Assembly: GCF_900090045.1 (NCBI RefSeq)
Contig: NC_041788.1
Coordinates: 1,426,001-1,490,000, forward strand
DNA: 64,000 nucleotides
Direction: 5' to 3'
DNA from: Plasmodium malariae
Lineage: Eukaryota > Apicomplexa > Aconoidasida > Haemosporida > Plasmodiidae
The translations under genes and the position numbers were made by a program. Numbering within the stretch: the stretch's first letter is position 1; each line of letters opens with the position of its first letter. Below, in pieces: positions 42,607 to 53,916 of the stretch. The notes below the pieces were generated by a model that was given only the letters and a program-made list of their open reading frames with translations, had not been told where the DNA came from and searched no databases.

Positions 42607-43788
42607 ATGACAAATGTTATAGAGTGCACTTTCAAGACCCCTCCTGCTACTTCAAAACTTCCCGACAATGCTGTTATTTGGAATCAGTTTCAATATAGTG
42701 ATGAAAAAGGGTGGTATTCTATATCAAATCATGAAGAAATAGCTTTGAGACCTACTGTGTTCAATGATGGAAGAATTAAGTTTTTGCCACAGTTAGAAAA
42801 GGTACCCTCTGAATTTGATACTATTTTAAGTGGGAAATATGATGCTAAAGCTTGGGGCAAAGAAGACTGCAATATTGTTATTGAAGGTGAAAAAGATGTA
42901 CATATTAGTATACCAGGAATAAAAGAAAAGATAAATTATAACCATAGAGAAAGATTTCCAACCTTTTTGAAAAATTGGAAAATTATTTTAAGTATGCTAA
43001 ATGAACATGTTACATTAATACGTATAAATTCAGAAACAGCATTAGTCATAAGTATAAATGACAAAAATAATGTAACTGTTAAATCAGTAGATTTTAACAA
43101 TGGATTTTTATGTGTTAATCCACATACTAATTTAGCTATTGCTTATGGAGGTTTCGCTTTGAGCGGACTTAAAAATTGTGAACTTGTTCCAAGTATTACA
43201 CATGAAGGAGGAGAGTGGGGATTTTTTGTTCATTTATTTAAATGGGGGCATATTATTATACCAAAAGATATCGAGATCAAATTACCTGCACCTGGATTAA
43301 AGTTAATTGGTAAAAAAATTGACACCATTGCAATTATTTCCCTTCCTCCAAATATATATATTCAGGTAAAAATTGATGGACCCAAATGTTTAAGGAAATT
43401 AGAGTATGGCCAAGATTACAGTATTACAGCATTGAAAAGTAGTGAATCAGATATTGATATTTATTTACTATTTGATGGAAAATTATTAAAATATGAATTT
43501 TCTTTTGACACTAGATTAAACAAACCAGGAAAGGGCAGAAGTATAAATTATGCAAAATTAAAATGTACAAATAAGAGTAAGGAAGTCACTTCATTTATTT
43601 TTCAAGAAACACCTAACTGCAAATTATTGTTAAATTCTAATTGCCCAAGTGAAAATTTAGGCCACTTGCTATGCAATCAAACTATATCCATATTTGATGC
43701 AGAAACAGGTGAATACCTAAGTCACCCACAAGGTCTTCAATTAACCGACGTTTTCACTAAGTTATCTTATCCCATAGAAAAGGACTAA
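42607..43788 (+). CDS. Conserved globular protein of unknown function
   Basis: This 393-residue single-exon protein is remarkable in this window for having no low-complexity insert, signal peptide or membrane segment. It begins MTNVIECTFKTPPATSKLPD and appears beta-rich. It has aromatic/Gly-rich segments (EKGWYSISNHEEIALRPTVF, AIAYGGFALSGLKN, HEGGEWGFFVHLFKWGHIII) and a C-terminal part with NCKLLLNSNCPSENLGHLLC. This composition suggests a conserved cytosolic or cytoskeletal/pellicle protein under strong constraint, but I cannot name a domain. The ATG follows long T tracts and is the only sensible start. Confidence 0.8.
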   Translation: MTNVIECTFKTPPATSKLPDNAVIWNQFQYSDEKGWYSISNHEEIALRPTVFNDGRIKFLPQLEKVPSEFDTILSGKYDAKAWGKEDCNIVIEGEKDVHISIPGIKEKINYNHRERFPTFLKNWKIILSMLNEHVTLIRINSETALVISINDKNNVTVKSVDFNNGFLCVNPHTNLAIAYGGFALSGLKNCELVPSITHEGGEWGFFVHLFKWGHIIIPKDIEIKLPAPGLKLIGKKIDTIAIISLPPNIYIQVKIDGPKCLRKLEYGQDYSITALKSSESDIDIYLLFDGKLLKYEFSFDTRLNKPGKGRSINYAKLKCTNKSKEVTSFIFQETPNCKLLLNSNCPSENLGHLLCNQTISIFDAETGEYLSHPQGLQLTDVFTKLSYPIEKD

Positions 43789-44993
43789 CGCGCAGCATCT
43801 ACATTCTTTTCTCGGTAATTAACACCAACTGTTTTCGTCCCGCCTCCCCTTTTAATTTTGCCCAAGCGAACGAGCGCGCATATGTATGTATGTACACACA
43901 TGCACATATATATATACATATACCCATATATATACATATGCCCATACATGTACATATACGCATACATATACATATACGCATACATATACATATACGCATA
44001 CATATACATATACGCATACATATACACACATATATACATTCCCACACGCACCTACACATATTTATATGCATTAAGTGTATGCACGCCTGTGCGTATATCA
44101 TAACATATTCAGTCATTCTATAAGTACAAATTGTCTGATGAGTATATTCTTTGTCATTTATTTCATAGTTAATTATTGCAGTACTATAACTGTAAAAGAT
44201 TTCCCCATCATTTTTTCGAAATTAATTTGACTTAATTTGACTTAAAAATTTTAATCATTTAAAATTTCATTTTCCTTGCCGAGAAATAATTTGTGTTCTT
44301 TTTTTTTTTTTTCTAAAAAAAAAAAAATAAAATCATGCTAATGGTAGACTAAAATTTTTGTAATGTTTTTAATTTGAAATTTGTTTACGTTTAATAGGAA
44401 AAATTGTAAAGTTGGAAAATTGAAAAACTGGAAAAGAATATTAGATATGTAAAAAAAAAAAAAAAAAAGAGTAATATATCATTTTTTTTTCTTTTTTTCT
44501 TTTACAAGGGTACAAAAAAATATAATTTTAAAAATATGATGTATTTGCATGTGTATCAATCAGAAATTGTGACCACAAATTTCTAAAAGAGATGGTGTTG
44601 ACCCTTACTTATACACGTATGTACAAATACATACATATGTGTACATATATATGTTATCATCTATACACGTACATTTCCGTAACAGCCTAAAATTTGCAAC
44701 ATAGAACTTGTAAAAAATTTAATTCACAGAGTAAAACTCAAAATACATAAATAAATACACAAATGTACAGACATATGTGCATATACATATATACCTAACA
44801 AATAATGATACTCCAATTATTCCACTTTACAAAAGCATTTTTGCATTAACAAGTAAAAAAGTTTCAACGAAAAAAAAATGTACACAAATATATATTCGTA
44901 TGTATGCACATACACATGTACATTTGCATATGTATACCCGTACACATATACATACATGTGCATAAATTAATGACTTAACAACAGCTATGAAAC
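43789..44993. other. Intergenic with 12-bp ATACGCATACAT repeat
   Basis: The 3' flank of the conserved gene carries a repeat of CATATACGCATACATATA (43,900-44,030) that leaves five frames open on the two strands, all spurious. The remainder is AT-rich spacer with poly(A/T) near 44,300 and 44,450. An ATG frame at 44,777-44,965 contains some non-repetitive sequence but ends in CATACA repeats and is not called. Confidence 0.55.
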
Positions 44994-45280
44994 TTAAAAG
45001 AGGTCATCCATAAAAATGATGAATTTTTGAAGGTCTTCTTACAGAAATAAATTCCAAACATTACAATCCGAATAATTATAAATGATTATTTGTACATGTA
45101 TGTACTTTTACAATAAGTAATATACAAATTCGTGATATCAATATCCATGTACCTAAAATGATTGTATACCATTTTTTAGCATTAAAATGCAGTCTTCTAA
45201 TGAACGAAAGTATAAAAGAGTACATACACGCTTGCACACTCTTTGACATTAACAATACCATTAAAATACTCATTTTTCAT
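44994..45280 (-). CDS. Candidate three-exon short protein (47 residues)
   Basis: Exons 45228-45280, 45106-45152 and 44994-45037 splice in frame. Introns are 75 nt (GTATGT...CATTTTAG) and 68 nt (GTACAT...TTTCTGTAAG). The product begins MKNEYFNGIVNVKECASVYM, continues DIDITNLYITYCK and ends KDLQKFIIFMDDLF. Composition is balanced and acidic at the end, unlike translated spacer. A further upstream exon may exist: a minus-strand island at about 45,340-45,395 behind an acceptor encodes SNSLFVNAYYRVV, and an acceptor-like TTATAG precedes the first exon listed. In that case this is the C-terminal part of a longer protein. No family is recognised. Confidence 0.4.
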
Positions 45281-45691
45281 ATTCGTAATTAATGCTATAA
45301 GGATATATATTTATCATCTTTTTCTTAATAAAAGACCCACAACTCTATAATATGCATTAACGAAAAGGCTATTGCTGTCATTGCTTTCCTGTTAGAAATG
45401 TAACTCTATATTTCAAATTTTGCACAAGTGTAAACTTATGCATAATATGCATCATGCATATGTACACCGTATGCACACTTTACACTGTACCTACATCTAT
45501 AAGCTTATACACCTTTACGCGCACGAACACACTGTCATAATGACGTAAGCCCCTTACGCGCTTTAAACATATAAACAAACCAGGAACATGCAAGCTTCGT
45601 ATAATCCCTATAAAATGTGTATATTCATATTCATTACAAGTCAAAAAGGCTTTCATATTTTCAGTTGTAGAAAGAAAGTGGATGAATGGGC

Positions 45692-47227
45692 TTAGTCGAA
45701 CAGATCGTTAATAGTGTAAAAAGTTGGCTTCTTATCCTTATCACATTTTGTTTTTTTTTTTTTATGTAATGATTTTCCTTCTGCATCTGAATTATCATCA
45801 CGAGAAACATTTCCTGAGCGTTTATTTCTTTTAGTTTTGGCATCTCCTGTATCCTTAAAATTTGACGTGTTGTCAATATTTGTTGTACTGCTAGTATTAT
45901 TGTATGTCTCATTTTTGTCATTTTTGTCATTTTCTCCATTTTTGCCATTTTCGCTATTTCCGTGACTTATATCATCTTCGTTTAGATTATTCGGATTACT
46001 CATTTTTTTTTTATTCTCATAGTTGGTGTGTTTATTTTTATCTATCATCTTATAAGTTTCATCATAAAAATTAACTAAATCTTTTAAATTATGTTTTTTA
46101 TAATACTCTACATATCTATAAAAATCACCATTTTCTAAATGTTCTTTAGGTATATTTAATTCTTTGAAATTATTAATTTCAAGTATGGAATTAATATCCG
46201 TATTATTACCTTTACGTAAAGAATTAAAATATTCTATACATGCTTTGACATCACTATCCCTTTTTTTATCCATTTCTAATATACTTAATTTTTTTGTAAC
46301 TTTTTTTCCACTTGTATCTGCAATATTGTTAAACATATACGTCTTTCTCTTGACATTTCCAGATTCTACAATTCCTATTTTATCATTATATTTATTATTA
46401 GATTTATGTATATCATCATTATTAGTGTACTCCTTGCTATTTCTATTCATCGTAAGTAGAGGATAATTATGGCTGTTCATGCTGGACGGGTGCTGAATGC
46501 GACCATAATTATTATCGCTGTTATTGTTACTTCTAATATTACTACCACTACTTCTAATATTACTACCACTACTTCTAATATTACTACTACTACTATTAAT
46601 ATTAATATTAGTAGCATTGTTAGTATTGCTAATATTGTTAGTATTGCTAATATTGTTAGTATTGCTAATATTGTTAGTATTGCTAATATTATTAGTATTA
46701 CCACTACTCTGGTTATGATACTCTTTGTTCAGAAATTGTTTTTGCTCTTTTGAATGTCCATTTCCGTAGTTGCTCCAGCTACTAGCATTATTATGTGTTA
46801 CATAGTGGTCAACATTCGATGTTTTTTTCATGTAATTTACTTGATTATAATTATTTGTAGAGTTTCTTATATATGATTTATGGAAATTATCCTTTGGTTG
46901 TGCTATATGTTCTCTGTTCTGATTACCCACACTAGTGCTACTCTTGCTCCCTTCTTTTCTATAACCATCTTTAGAATATTTCATATCTGGTATATATCCA
47001 TATACATTTTGTTCACTGAAAACTTTTTTATTTATATTAGTGTTATTACATTCTTCTCTATCACCCTCTAGTATATTATTCACCTCATTCTCGTTACTTA
47101 CTATTCCATTTGCCCCTGTATCAACACTCTGCACTTGTTCATAATTATTTGCTTTTCTGATTTCTCTACAAGCAAGTTTTCTTCTATTCTTTGGCAGCTT
47201 CATGCATTTATACATATTTATGAACAT
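45692..47227 (-). CDS. Asn-rich protein of unknown function
   Basis: This 511-residue single-exon protein starts MFINMYKCMKLPKNRRKLAC; the second Met (residue 5) is also a possible start. No signal peptide or helix is seen. Residues 175-235 are low complexity: repeated NTNNIS, then Ser/Asn blocks with SSGSNIR. Two segments look constrained: a basic N-terminus (KLPKNRRKLACREIRKANNY) and residues 310-400 (VTKKLSILEMDKKRDSDVKA, then YVEYYKKHNLKDLVNFYDET), a helical region. The C-terminus is Lys-rich (GKSLHKKKKTKCDKDKKP), like a nuclear localisation signal, and ends TFYTINDLFD. A nuclear role is possible but is only an inference. Confidence 0.65.
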   Translation of the reverse strand: MFINMYKCMKLPKNRRKLACREIRKANNYEQVQSVDTGANGIVSNENEVNNILEGDREECNNTNINKKVFSEQNVYGYIPDMKYSKDGYRKEGSKSSTSVGNQNREHIAQPKDNFHKSYIRNSTNNYNQVNYMKKTSNVDHYVTHNNASSWSNYGNGHSKEQKQFLNKEYHNQSSGNTNNISNTNNISNTNNISNTNNISNTNNATNININSSSSNIRSSGSNIRSSGSNIRSNNNSDNNYGRIQHPSSMNSHNYPLLTMNRNSKEYTNNDDIHKSNNKYNDKIGIVESGNVKRKTYMFNNIADTSGKKVTKKLSILEMDKKRDSDVKACIEYFNSLRKGNNTDINSILEINNFKELNIPKEHLENGDFYRYVEYYKKHNLKDLVNFYDETYKMIDKNKHTNYENKKKMSNPNNLNEDDISHGNSENGKNGENDKNDKNETYNNTSSTTNIDNTSNFKDTGDAKTKRNKRSGNVSRDDNSDAEGKSLHKKKKTKCDKDKKPTFYTINDLFD

Positions 47228-47512
47228 GGAAAAAATAATTTTTTCTTTTTTTTTTCTTCTTATTTGTTTTGAATTGTTTATATCTGCTTATTTGTTTCCA
47301 CTTATTTGTTGCTGCTTATTTGTTTAGAATAGTTTGTATGTCCTTATTTATTTCTTCCTATCTTTTCTTCTTATTATTTCTTTTTTCCTGTTATGCTTTT
47401 ACTTTTTTTTTTTTGATTTCTTTTAATTGTTGATGCACCTCAATTGGCTAGTTCCTTATTAAAGGTACGCAAGGTGTAATACACTAAATAGCTTTCGCAG
47501 TGCTTCGTGAGT

Positions 47513-47668
47513 ATGAGTAAAACTGAGTCCTATGAACAACCTGTATTAGGTAAAGTTCTATTATTACAATAAAAACGAACAACAATAATTATACTTCTAC
47601 CAATATTATTATCATAAGGTAGTATAAATCATTTACAATTTTACACTTTTCGGGAAAGGATTTTTTAA
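47513..47668 (+). CDS. Candidate two-exon micro-ORF (28 residues)
   Basis: Exon 1 (47513-47549) encodes MSKTESYEQPVL and ends at a GTAAAG donor. A 69-nt intron with acceptor TATTATCATAAG leads to exon 2 (47619-47668), encoding GSINHLQFYTFRERIF and a stop. Exon 1 has markedly higher GC than its flanks. The product is very short, so it may be a micropeptide, the 5' end of a longer gene using another acceptor, or chance. It starts about 285 bp upstream of, and is divergent from, the Asn-rich gene at 47,227. Confidence 0.28.
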
Positions 47669-47684
47669 AAACAGTACTACTACT

Positions 47685-47885
47685 TTAGCAGTAAAAAAAA
47701 ATATTTAAATGTTTATAGAATGAAATGATTTTATAATAAATGCTATCTGAGAATATTTGTAAATTTTCTATCTCACTAACTGGATCCACAATACCAACTA
47801 GGTTTAACAGATAAAAAGTCGTACACTTTTTCTCTAGTACTTTACTTGAGTGTTCTGTACATATACTGTTCTTTTTTAAGCACAT
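47685..47885 (-). CDS. Small ORF of 66 residues, possibly a gene
   Basis: An ATG-started frame encodes MCLKKNSICTEHSSKVLEKK, then a non-repetitive middle LLNLVGIVDPVSEIENLQIF and a tyrosine-rich end. It contains no repeat, uses a spread of codons (GGT, GTG, GAT, CCA) and contrasts with adjacent poly(A) and microsatellite. It has no clear membrane helix or signal. It could be a complete small protein or an exon. It is convergent with, and about 16 bp from, the candidate micro-ORF ending at 47,668. Confidence 0.35.
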   Translation of the reverse strand: MCLKKNSICTEHSSKVLEKKCTTFYLLNLVGIVDPVSEIENLQIFSDSIYYKIISFYKHLNIFFYC

Positions 47886-50800
47886 ATATCAATAAAAAAA
47901 AAAAAAAAGTAAAAAATATATGGGAAAAATATATGAGAAAAATGTATGGGAAAAATATATGAGAAAAATAAGAGTAAAAAGAAGGGAAAGAAAAGGAGAT
48001 CTAAAAATGCGAAAGAACGAATAGAATTCGTAAATGAACTGAGGTGCTATAATTGCAAATGCTCTTCCACACTATACTTTAAAAAAAAGAAAAATTATTT
48101 TTATATTCATCTTTTTTTTTTTTTTTTTTTTTAAATATAAACTTTTATTAGAGATATATATCATTAGAATGTATACACAACTAGTGTGTATTTAATATTC
48201 TCATTAAGAAAAACAAAATATTCGAAATTAATCTACATGTAACACAACATATGAATTTGTATATATATATATAAATATAAATTCGTAGTAAGTGTGAACT
48301 GGAGAACTTACAAGTGTTACGTTCTTAAATGTACATAATATAATTAATTTTTCCTTTTAATTAAGGTTACAAAATAGCTTTATGTAGAACAAAAATAAAT
48401 TATTTAAACAGGGGGAGAGGAAAAAAAAATTTATAAATAATAATTTGAATATTTCAAGAATTGTTCTAAAGCAGCTTTTGCTTAAAACAATTTTTGCATA
48501 TTTTTTTTTTAAAAATCGTTCCTTAAAATATATAGAAACTAATTAATTGTATGAAAAGTAATTGACATCAAAACACTGTAGCTATAAAAATAAGGGATTT
48601 TTTAACAATTTACACTGCATATAATATATTTATATACATACAATTATATGTATATATTTATGTGAAGTCAAAATTTCATTAAAATTTTCTTTTTTTTTTC
48701 GTTGAACCTTTTAAAATTGCCATAGGGAAATGCTAGTATGATTTTTTTTTTTTTTTTTTCCCTTCAATAAAATGGCAATAATGTTAGTATTATTGACCCC
48801 ATTGTTATTATTGTTATTATAATATTATTATATTACTATTATATTTCTATTATATTACTATTTTATTAGTGTTACTATTATTTTTAAGTTAATATAAAAA
48901 TAAAAAAATTTACAATATATTATATTTGGAGTTTCCTTAAAAAATATAAAATAGATACAAAACTCATATTTTAATTTTATCTGTTCCATGCAAAAAAAAA
49001 AAAAAAAAGAAAAATATTCTATCACCCTATTACTTTTTCTATATTATAATTTTAAGTGAAAAAAAAAGTGAGGAAAAGAAAAGAAAAAAAAAAAAAAACA
49101 CGGAATTTTTTACTTATATATAAAGAATAGAAGGTTTACTACTAAATCCTGTTATATTGCCATGTTCCTGTTGAATTTTTTTTTTATCCGTTCTGCCTCT
49201 TACAACTCTTTTGTTGTTTCGTTGTTTTAATGTTTTGAAGTTTTGAAGTTTTGTTGTTCTATTGTTTTATTGTTTTATTGTTTATTGTTTATTGTTTTAT
49301 TGTTTTATTGTTTATTGTTTTATTGTTTTATTGTTTTATTGTTTATTGTTTTATTGTTTTATTGCCTTATTCCTTCTTTATTTTGTTGCTTCCCTGCTTT
49401 GTTGATTTGTTTTCTCTTATTGTCGTTTTCTTTTCTTGATTTTTTTTTTTTCTCCCATTTTTTCGTGTGCAAAAATGAAAAATGGAGGAGGTGGTATATA
49501 TATGAGAAGAGGTATACCAATTTTTTTAAAAAAAACATAACATATTACTGCAATTTATTTGTATATTTATATATAACATGTATACGCAAAAGAATGAAAA
49601 AATCATGAGAACATTTTTTTTTATAGTGTTAAAAACACAAATTGTTCTTTTATAGAAAAAATTAATTATTTTTGTGTATTATTTATTTTTAAAATTGGAT
49701 AAAATTTACCTGACCATTTTTGGAGCAGTATAAATATTCTTATGTATTGTTCTGAATTGTTCATAATAAAAAAGAAAAAAAAAAAAAAGTTACTAATAAT
49801 ATGCTACCAAAAAAAAAAAAAAAAAAAATTGGCTAGAAATTTCTGCTTTTAAAAACACCCATCTGAAAGTTTTATAAGAATACATATATAGATACATATA
49901 CATAGCTACGTTATATATGAATAAATATAAATAGGAAGCCAAAATAGCAAGACGTGATATAATTAAAAGATGATGATTTTTATGTGTTTTTAATTTTTTA
50001 TTTATTTTTATTATTTTGACACTCTTTTAAAGGATCTTCTCTTACGAACATTTGCAATCACAACTGGGAAAAAATACATATAAATTAAAAAAATAGAAAA
50101 AGAAAAAGAAAAGAAAAGAAAAAGAAAAGAAAAGAAAAAGAAAAGAAAAGAAAAAGAAAAGAAAAAAAAAAAAAGAAAACAGAATAAAGAATAAAGAATT
50201 AACAATCGAACGAATGAACAGACGAAGGCAAGATTATTTTAATCAATGTTAAGGAGAATAAAACTGTGGTCTTCAACAGTGAAGGGGCAAAAAAAAAAAA
50301 AAAATAAAATGTGTAATGTTAAAAAAGAACAAATATGTTTATTAAAAAATGATAAATATGTTTATTAAAAAATGATAAATATGTTTATTAAAAAATGATA
50401 AATATGTTTATTAAAAAATGATAAATATGTTTATTAAAAAGTGATAAATATGCTTATTAAAAAATGATAAATGTATTTTATTGAGAAAAAAAAAGTGTGT
50501 TTTAATAAAATAAATAAATAAATGAATGCTATGTCACACAAATATTTCAAGTAAGATATCAATTTTAAAAATGCTTATTTAAAATTTAATAACTGTTACT
50601 TGTTCTTAATTTCCTTTGTGTATTTCTACATTTGCCACTTAGTTTGCCGCCATATGAGTAAGATGAATATATGTGTACTCATATATTAGCAAAAAGCAGG
50701 CTTAATAATTAAATATGAACATACACATTTGTTTACTGTGCTGATGTATACATATATATGAATAACTGTATCCACTGCATACACTCGGGAGCAAATGTGC

Positions 50801-51130
50801 GTATGGCATGCATTAACAAATAATTAAACCTGCCTTATGTATATATGAACAAACATATTCACTGTAGATATATGTATGTTTTTAATTCATGTATTTAATT
50901 TATGTATATATTTATATATATAGTTGTGTAACAACTTAATGAAATATAGAAACCTGGAAAAGAAATAGCGAATATAATATGTGAATTTTCCTGTAAGCAA
51001 ATATGAAGAGATTTGTAATCAAACGGTACTATATTTAAAAAATAGTAAATTCCGGGAAAAAAAAAAATAAAATAAAAATAAAATAAAATAAAAATAAAAT
51101 AAAAATAAAATAAAAGACCAGTGAATCATA
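47886..51130. other. Long intergenic region, repeat-rich
   Basis: This 3.2 kb stretch contains GTTTTATT-type repeats (49,255-49,365), an AAAAGAAAAG purine array (50,092-50,165) and a 23-bp repeat with core ATAAATATGTTTATTAAAAA (50,330-50,470). AAATAAAAT units lie just before the phospholipase ATG (51,060-51,115). A short frame at 49,476 (MKNGGGGIYMRR, followed by a GTATAC donor-like site) is the only non-repetitive island, and I could not extend it. No gene is called. Confidence 0.5.
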
Positions 51131-53916
51131 ATGAGGGCTCCTCCTTTAAATGTAAAAGACAGTAAGAGTAAAAAAAATAGTAACATTGGCAATGGTGATA
51201 TAAAAGAAAAGAAGAACAAGAATTTTTTTTTTTTTCCCAAAAATGAAAAACATATTAACAAGAAATTTCTTAAAAGAAAAAATGACTCTGAAATAAACTT
51301 TTATGAAGAAGAACCATATTTAGATGATAACATAAATGATGTGGATTATATTGTCTTAATAATCCATGGCATAGGATCTAATGAAGAATTAATTATAAAT
51401 CAGTGTGAAGATCTTAAAAACAGTTTTAAAATTGTAAAAAAAATGTGGTATTTTGATTATCCCTTTAATATACATTTCCATATATTCAACTGGAAAAAGT
51501 ATATAATCGATGCTCAGATTCAGTAATCATTCATGTATATCAGTATATGCGTTGTGCAATTTAGTAATTCAAAGCATCTCTGCAATTCTACCTTTTTGCC
51601 TAATTCTTCGTTACCTGTAATAATATATTCTTTTCTATTTATTCCTTCCTATGCAGCGTTTTCGACAGAATAAATATTAACACAATGGCTGAAACCCGCA
51701 AAATTATAAACCTTTCAGCGGGGGATATCATTTGTTTTTTACATCCAAGATATGGCGATTATATAATGTTAAATTTGTACAATGATATAAATAAAACTTT
51801 AGAATCTTTGATGAGTGTAATTTGCAAAACGTAAAATAATAGTGTGCATTTGTGATGTGCTTTTTCCGTTAATAATGAGAATAACGCATATAGCATATGA
51901 GTAGCATATGCGCAGATATATGCAGTATGTGTGTCATGTGAGTGTGTACAGTTGTACGTATTTGTGTGTATTTGTACGTATTTGTGTGTATTTGTGTGTA
52001 TTTGTACGTATTTGTGTGTATTTGTACGTATTTGTGTGTATTTGTACGTATTTGTGTGTATTTGTACGTATTTGTACGTATTTGTTTGTATTTGTGTGTA
52101 TTTGTACGTATTTGTGTGTATTTGTACGTATTTGTACGTATTTGTACGTATTTGTGTGTGTTTGTGAGTGTGTGGGCATACAAGCAAGTTTCCAATTGTG
52201 CCCACTTTTTCTTTTTTTTTTTTGTTTTCCTTTATTTTTCTTTTTTTTTCGATTTTGCAGGATTCCAGTGGAAGGTTCAGAAATGCAAAGATATGCATGT
52301 TAGGATACTCCCTAGGAAGTGCAATGGCATATGAAATACTACACAATGTGAAAGTGCGAATAAGTGACAGCAATATAAGATACAATTTAAAAAGTAAAAT
52401 TGATTATTTATTTACACTTGGAAGTCCATTAAGTGCATTATTATCTTTATATAAACCAGAATATATAAATGATGGTTTAAAATTAATTGATGGTATAAAA
52501 TTTTATAATATTTTTCACGGATTTGATCCCGTAGCTTTTAGAATAGAACCATTGATATATCCAAAGATAAAAAATATTCCTGGGCCTGTTTTAATAAATT
52601 ATTGGAGGAATAATGGAGCTAGGTATTGGTTTGAATGGGATAAAAATATGCAGAGCGCAAAAATTGCAATAGTACAAAATCTAAATGATATTACATCTGC
52701 TATTACTAACGGATTCTATAAATTTTTAGGTAAAACTGAAACAACTGTAGAGGATCAAGGAACATTAAATAAAAATATCTGCTATAATAAATGTGAGAGT
52801 AAAGACATAAATATGTTTTTATTAAAAGTAAAAGAAAACCAAAGAAAAATGACTTTACAGAAAAGGAAAATTGAAAGAAATAAAAAAAAGACAGAAAAGG
52901 AAAAAACACTACCTCCGTATGACCAAGTAACTGAACGAAAAAACAATACAAAATATTATCACAATAATGATAATAATAATGATAATAATGATGATAATAA
53001 TAATGATGATAATAATGATGATAATAATAATGATGATAATAATGATGATAATAATAATGATGATAATAATGATGATAATAATAATGATGATAATAATGAT
53101 GATGATAATGATGATAATAATGATGTTAATAATGATAATACGAACGATTCTTATCCTTATCAGAATAGCGCTCTTAACTCTCATAAAGCCTATAACGAGT
53201 ACAGCAATTACAACAATTACCATGATAACGATTCTAAGGATAATTCATCGAGTTATGTTGATAGCACTAGGAGCATTTGCGCATCGCAGGATTCAAACAG
53301 TGAGCACTCTTTTTTTGATGATGACCTCAGCTCGAATTCAAATGATTCCAAGAGTAGTGAAATTGCAAACAAAGAAAAGGCAAATAATAGCAAATCGGTG
53401 AGTAGTAAGTATGCGAATAGCAAATTGATGAGTGGTAAAGCAACGAATGGCAATGCAACTACTGGCGGGGGAATCTCTACCAACGATCTAAATGATGGCA
53501 CGAAAAACACAAACATAAATAAGAAAAGAGTAGACACTCTTCCAAATAAGGATTATAACGAATTGCCCCTTCGATATGATTACCAGTTGCAAGAATTTAT
53601 TATGGAACATTATATATACCCATTGGCAGTGGCAAAATCACATTTCAATTATTTTATTATTAAAGACATATCTTTTTTCATATTAAAAGAGCTTATAAAC
53701 AAAACAGTAGCTTTAAGTTATGAAGACTACTTAACTAATATTGAAAGAGAATATAATAGCAAGTCATTAAATGAGAAAGATAATGATAAAAAAGAAAAAT
53801 ATTTAAAAATATCATTAAAGGCAAGCAAAGCATTAGAGGAATTTCGAAAATACGAGAAAAATATGCAAGCTATGTCTGACCCTTTTAACATGAAAAATTT
53901 CAAAAATTTGATTTGA
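51131..53916 (+). CDS. DDHD-domain phospholipase (3 exons)
   Basis: Exons 51131-51522, 51657-51816 and 52261-53916 splice in frame (donors GTAATC and GTAATT; acceptors CCTATGCAG and a T tract ending TTTTGCAG) to give 735 residues. The product matches intracellular PA-preferring phospholipase A1/DDHD proteins. An N-terminal alpha/beta-hydrolase start (YIVLIIHGIGSNEE) is followed by the nucleophile elbow GYSLGS near residue 200. Next come the family block FTLGSPLSALLSLY and YNIFHGFDPVAFRIEPLIYP, and the C-terminal DDHD segment (LRYDYQLQEFIMEHYIYPLA, then KSHFNYF). Between the last two lies a ~280-residue insert of Asp/Asn repeats and Ser/Asn low complexity, so the catalytic domain is split in sequence. 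Such enzymes hydrolyse phosphatidic acid or related lipids on ER/Golgi membranes. The second intron carries a minisatellite. Confidence 0.85.
51950..52160. repeat. Intronic minisatellite (TATTTGTGTG / TATTTGTACG)
   Basis: A 10-bp unit with two variants, TATTTGTGTG and TATTTGTACG, is repeated about 20 times inside the second intron of the DDHD gene. Because it is stop-free, six overlapping open frames appear on both strands (YVFV, TNTYKY, VRIC and similar). They are artefacts of the repeat. Confidence 0.95.
52960..53130 (+). repeat. Coding GAT/AAT trinucleotide array (Asp/Asn tract)
   Basis: About 55 codons of GAT and AAT form a (DDNNN)-type tract within exon 3 of the DDHD gene. The higher-order period is about 24 bp. 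It lies in the insert inside the hydrolase region and is probably an unstructured loop. Confidence 0.95.

Noticed and set aside
43858..44123. Five overlapping ORFs of 62-105 codons on both strands
   Set aside because: All arise from one stop-free CATATACGCATA repeat.
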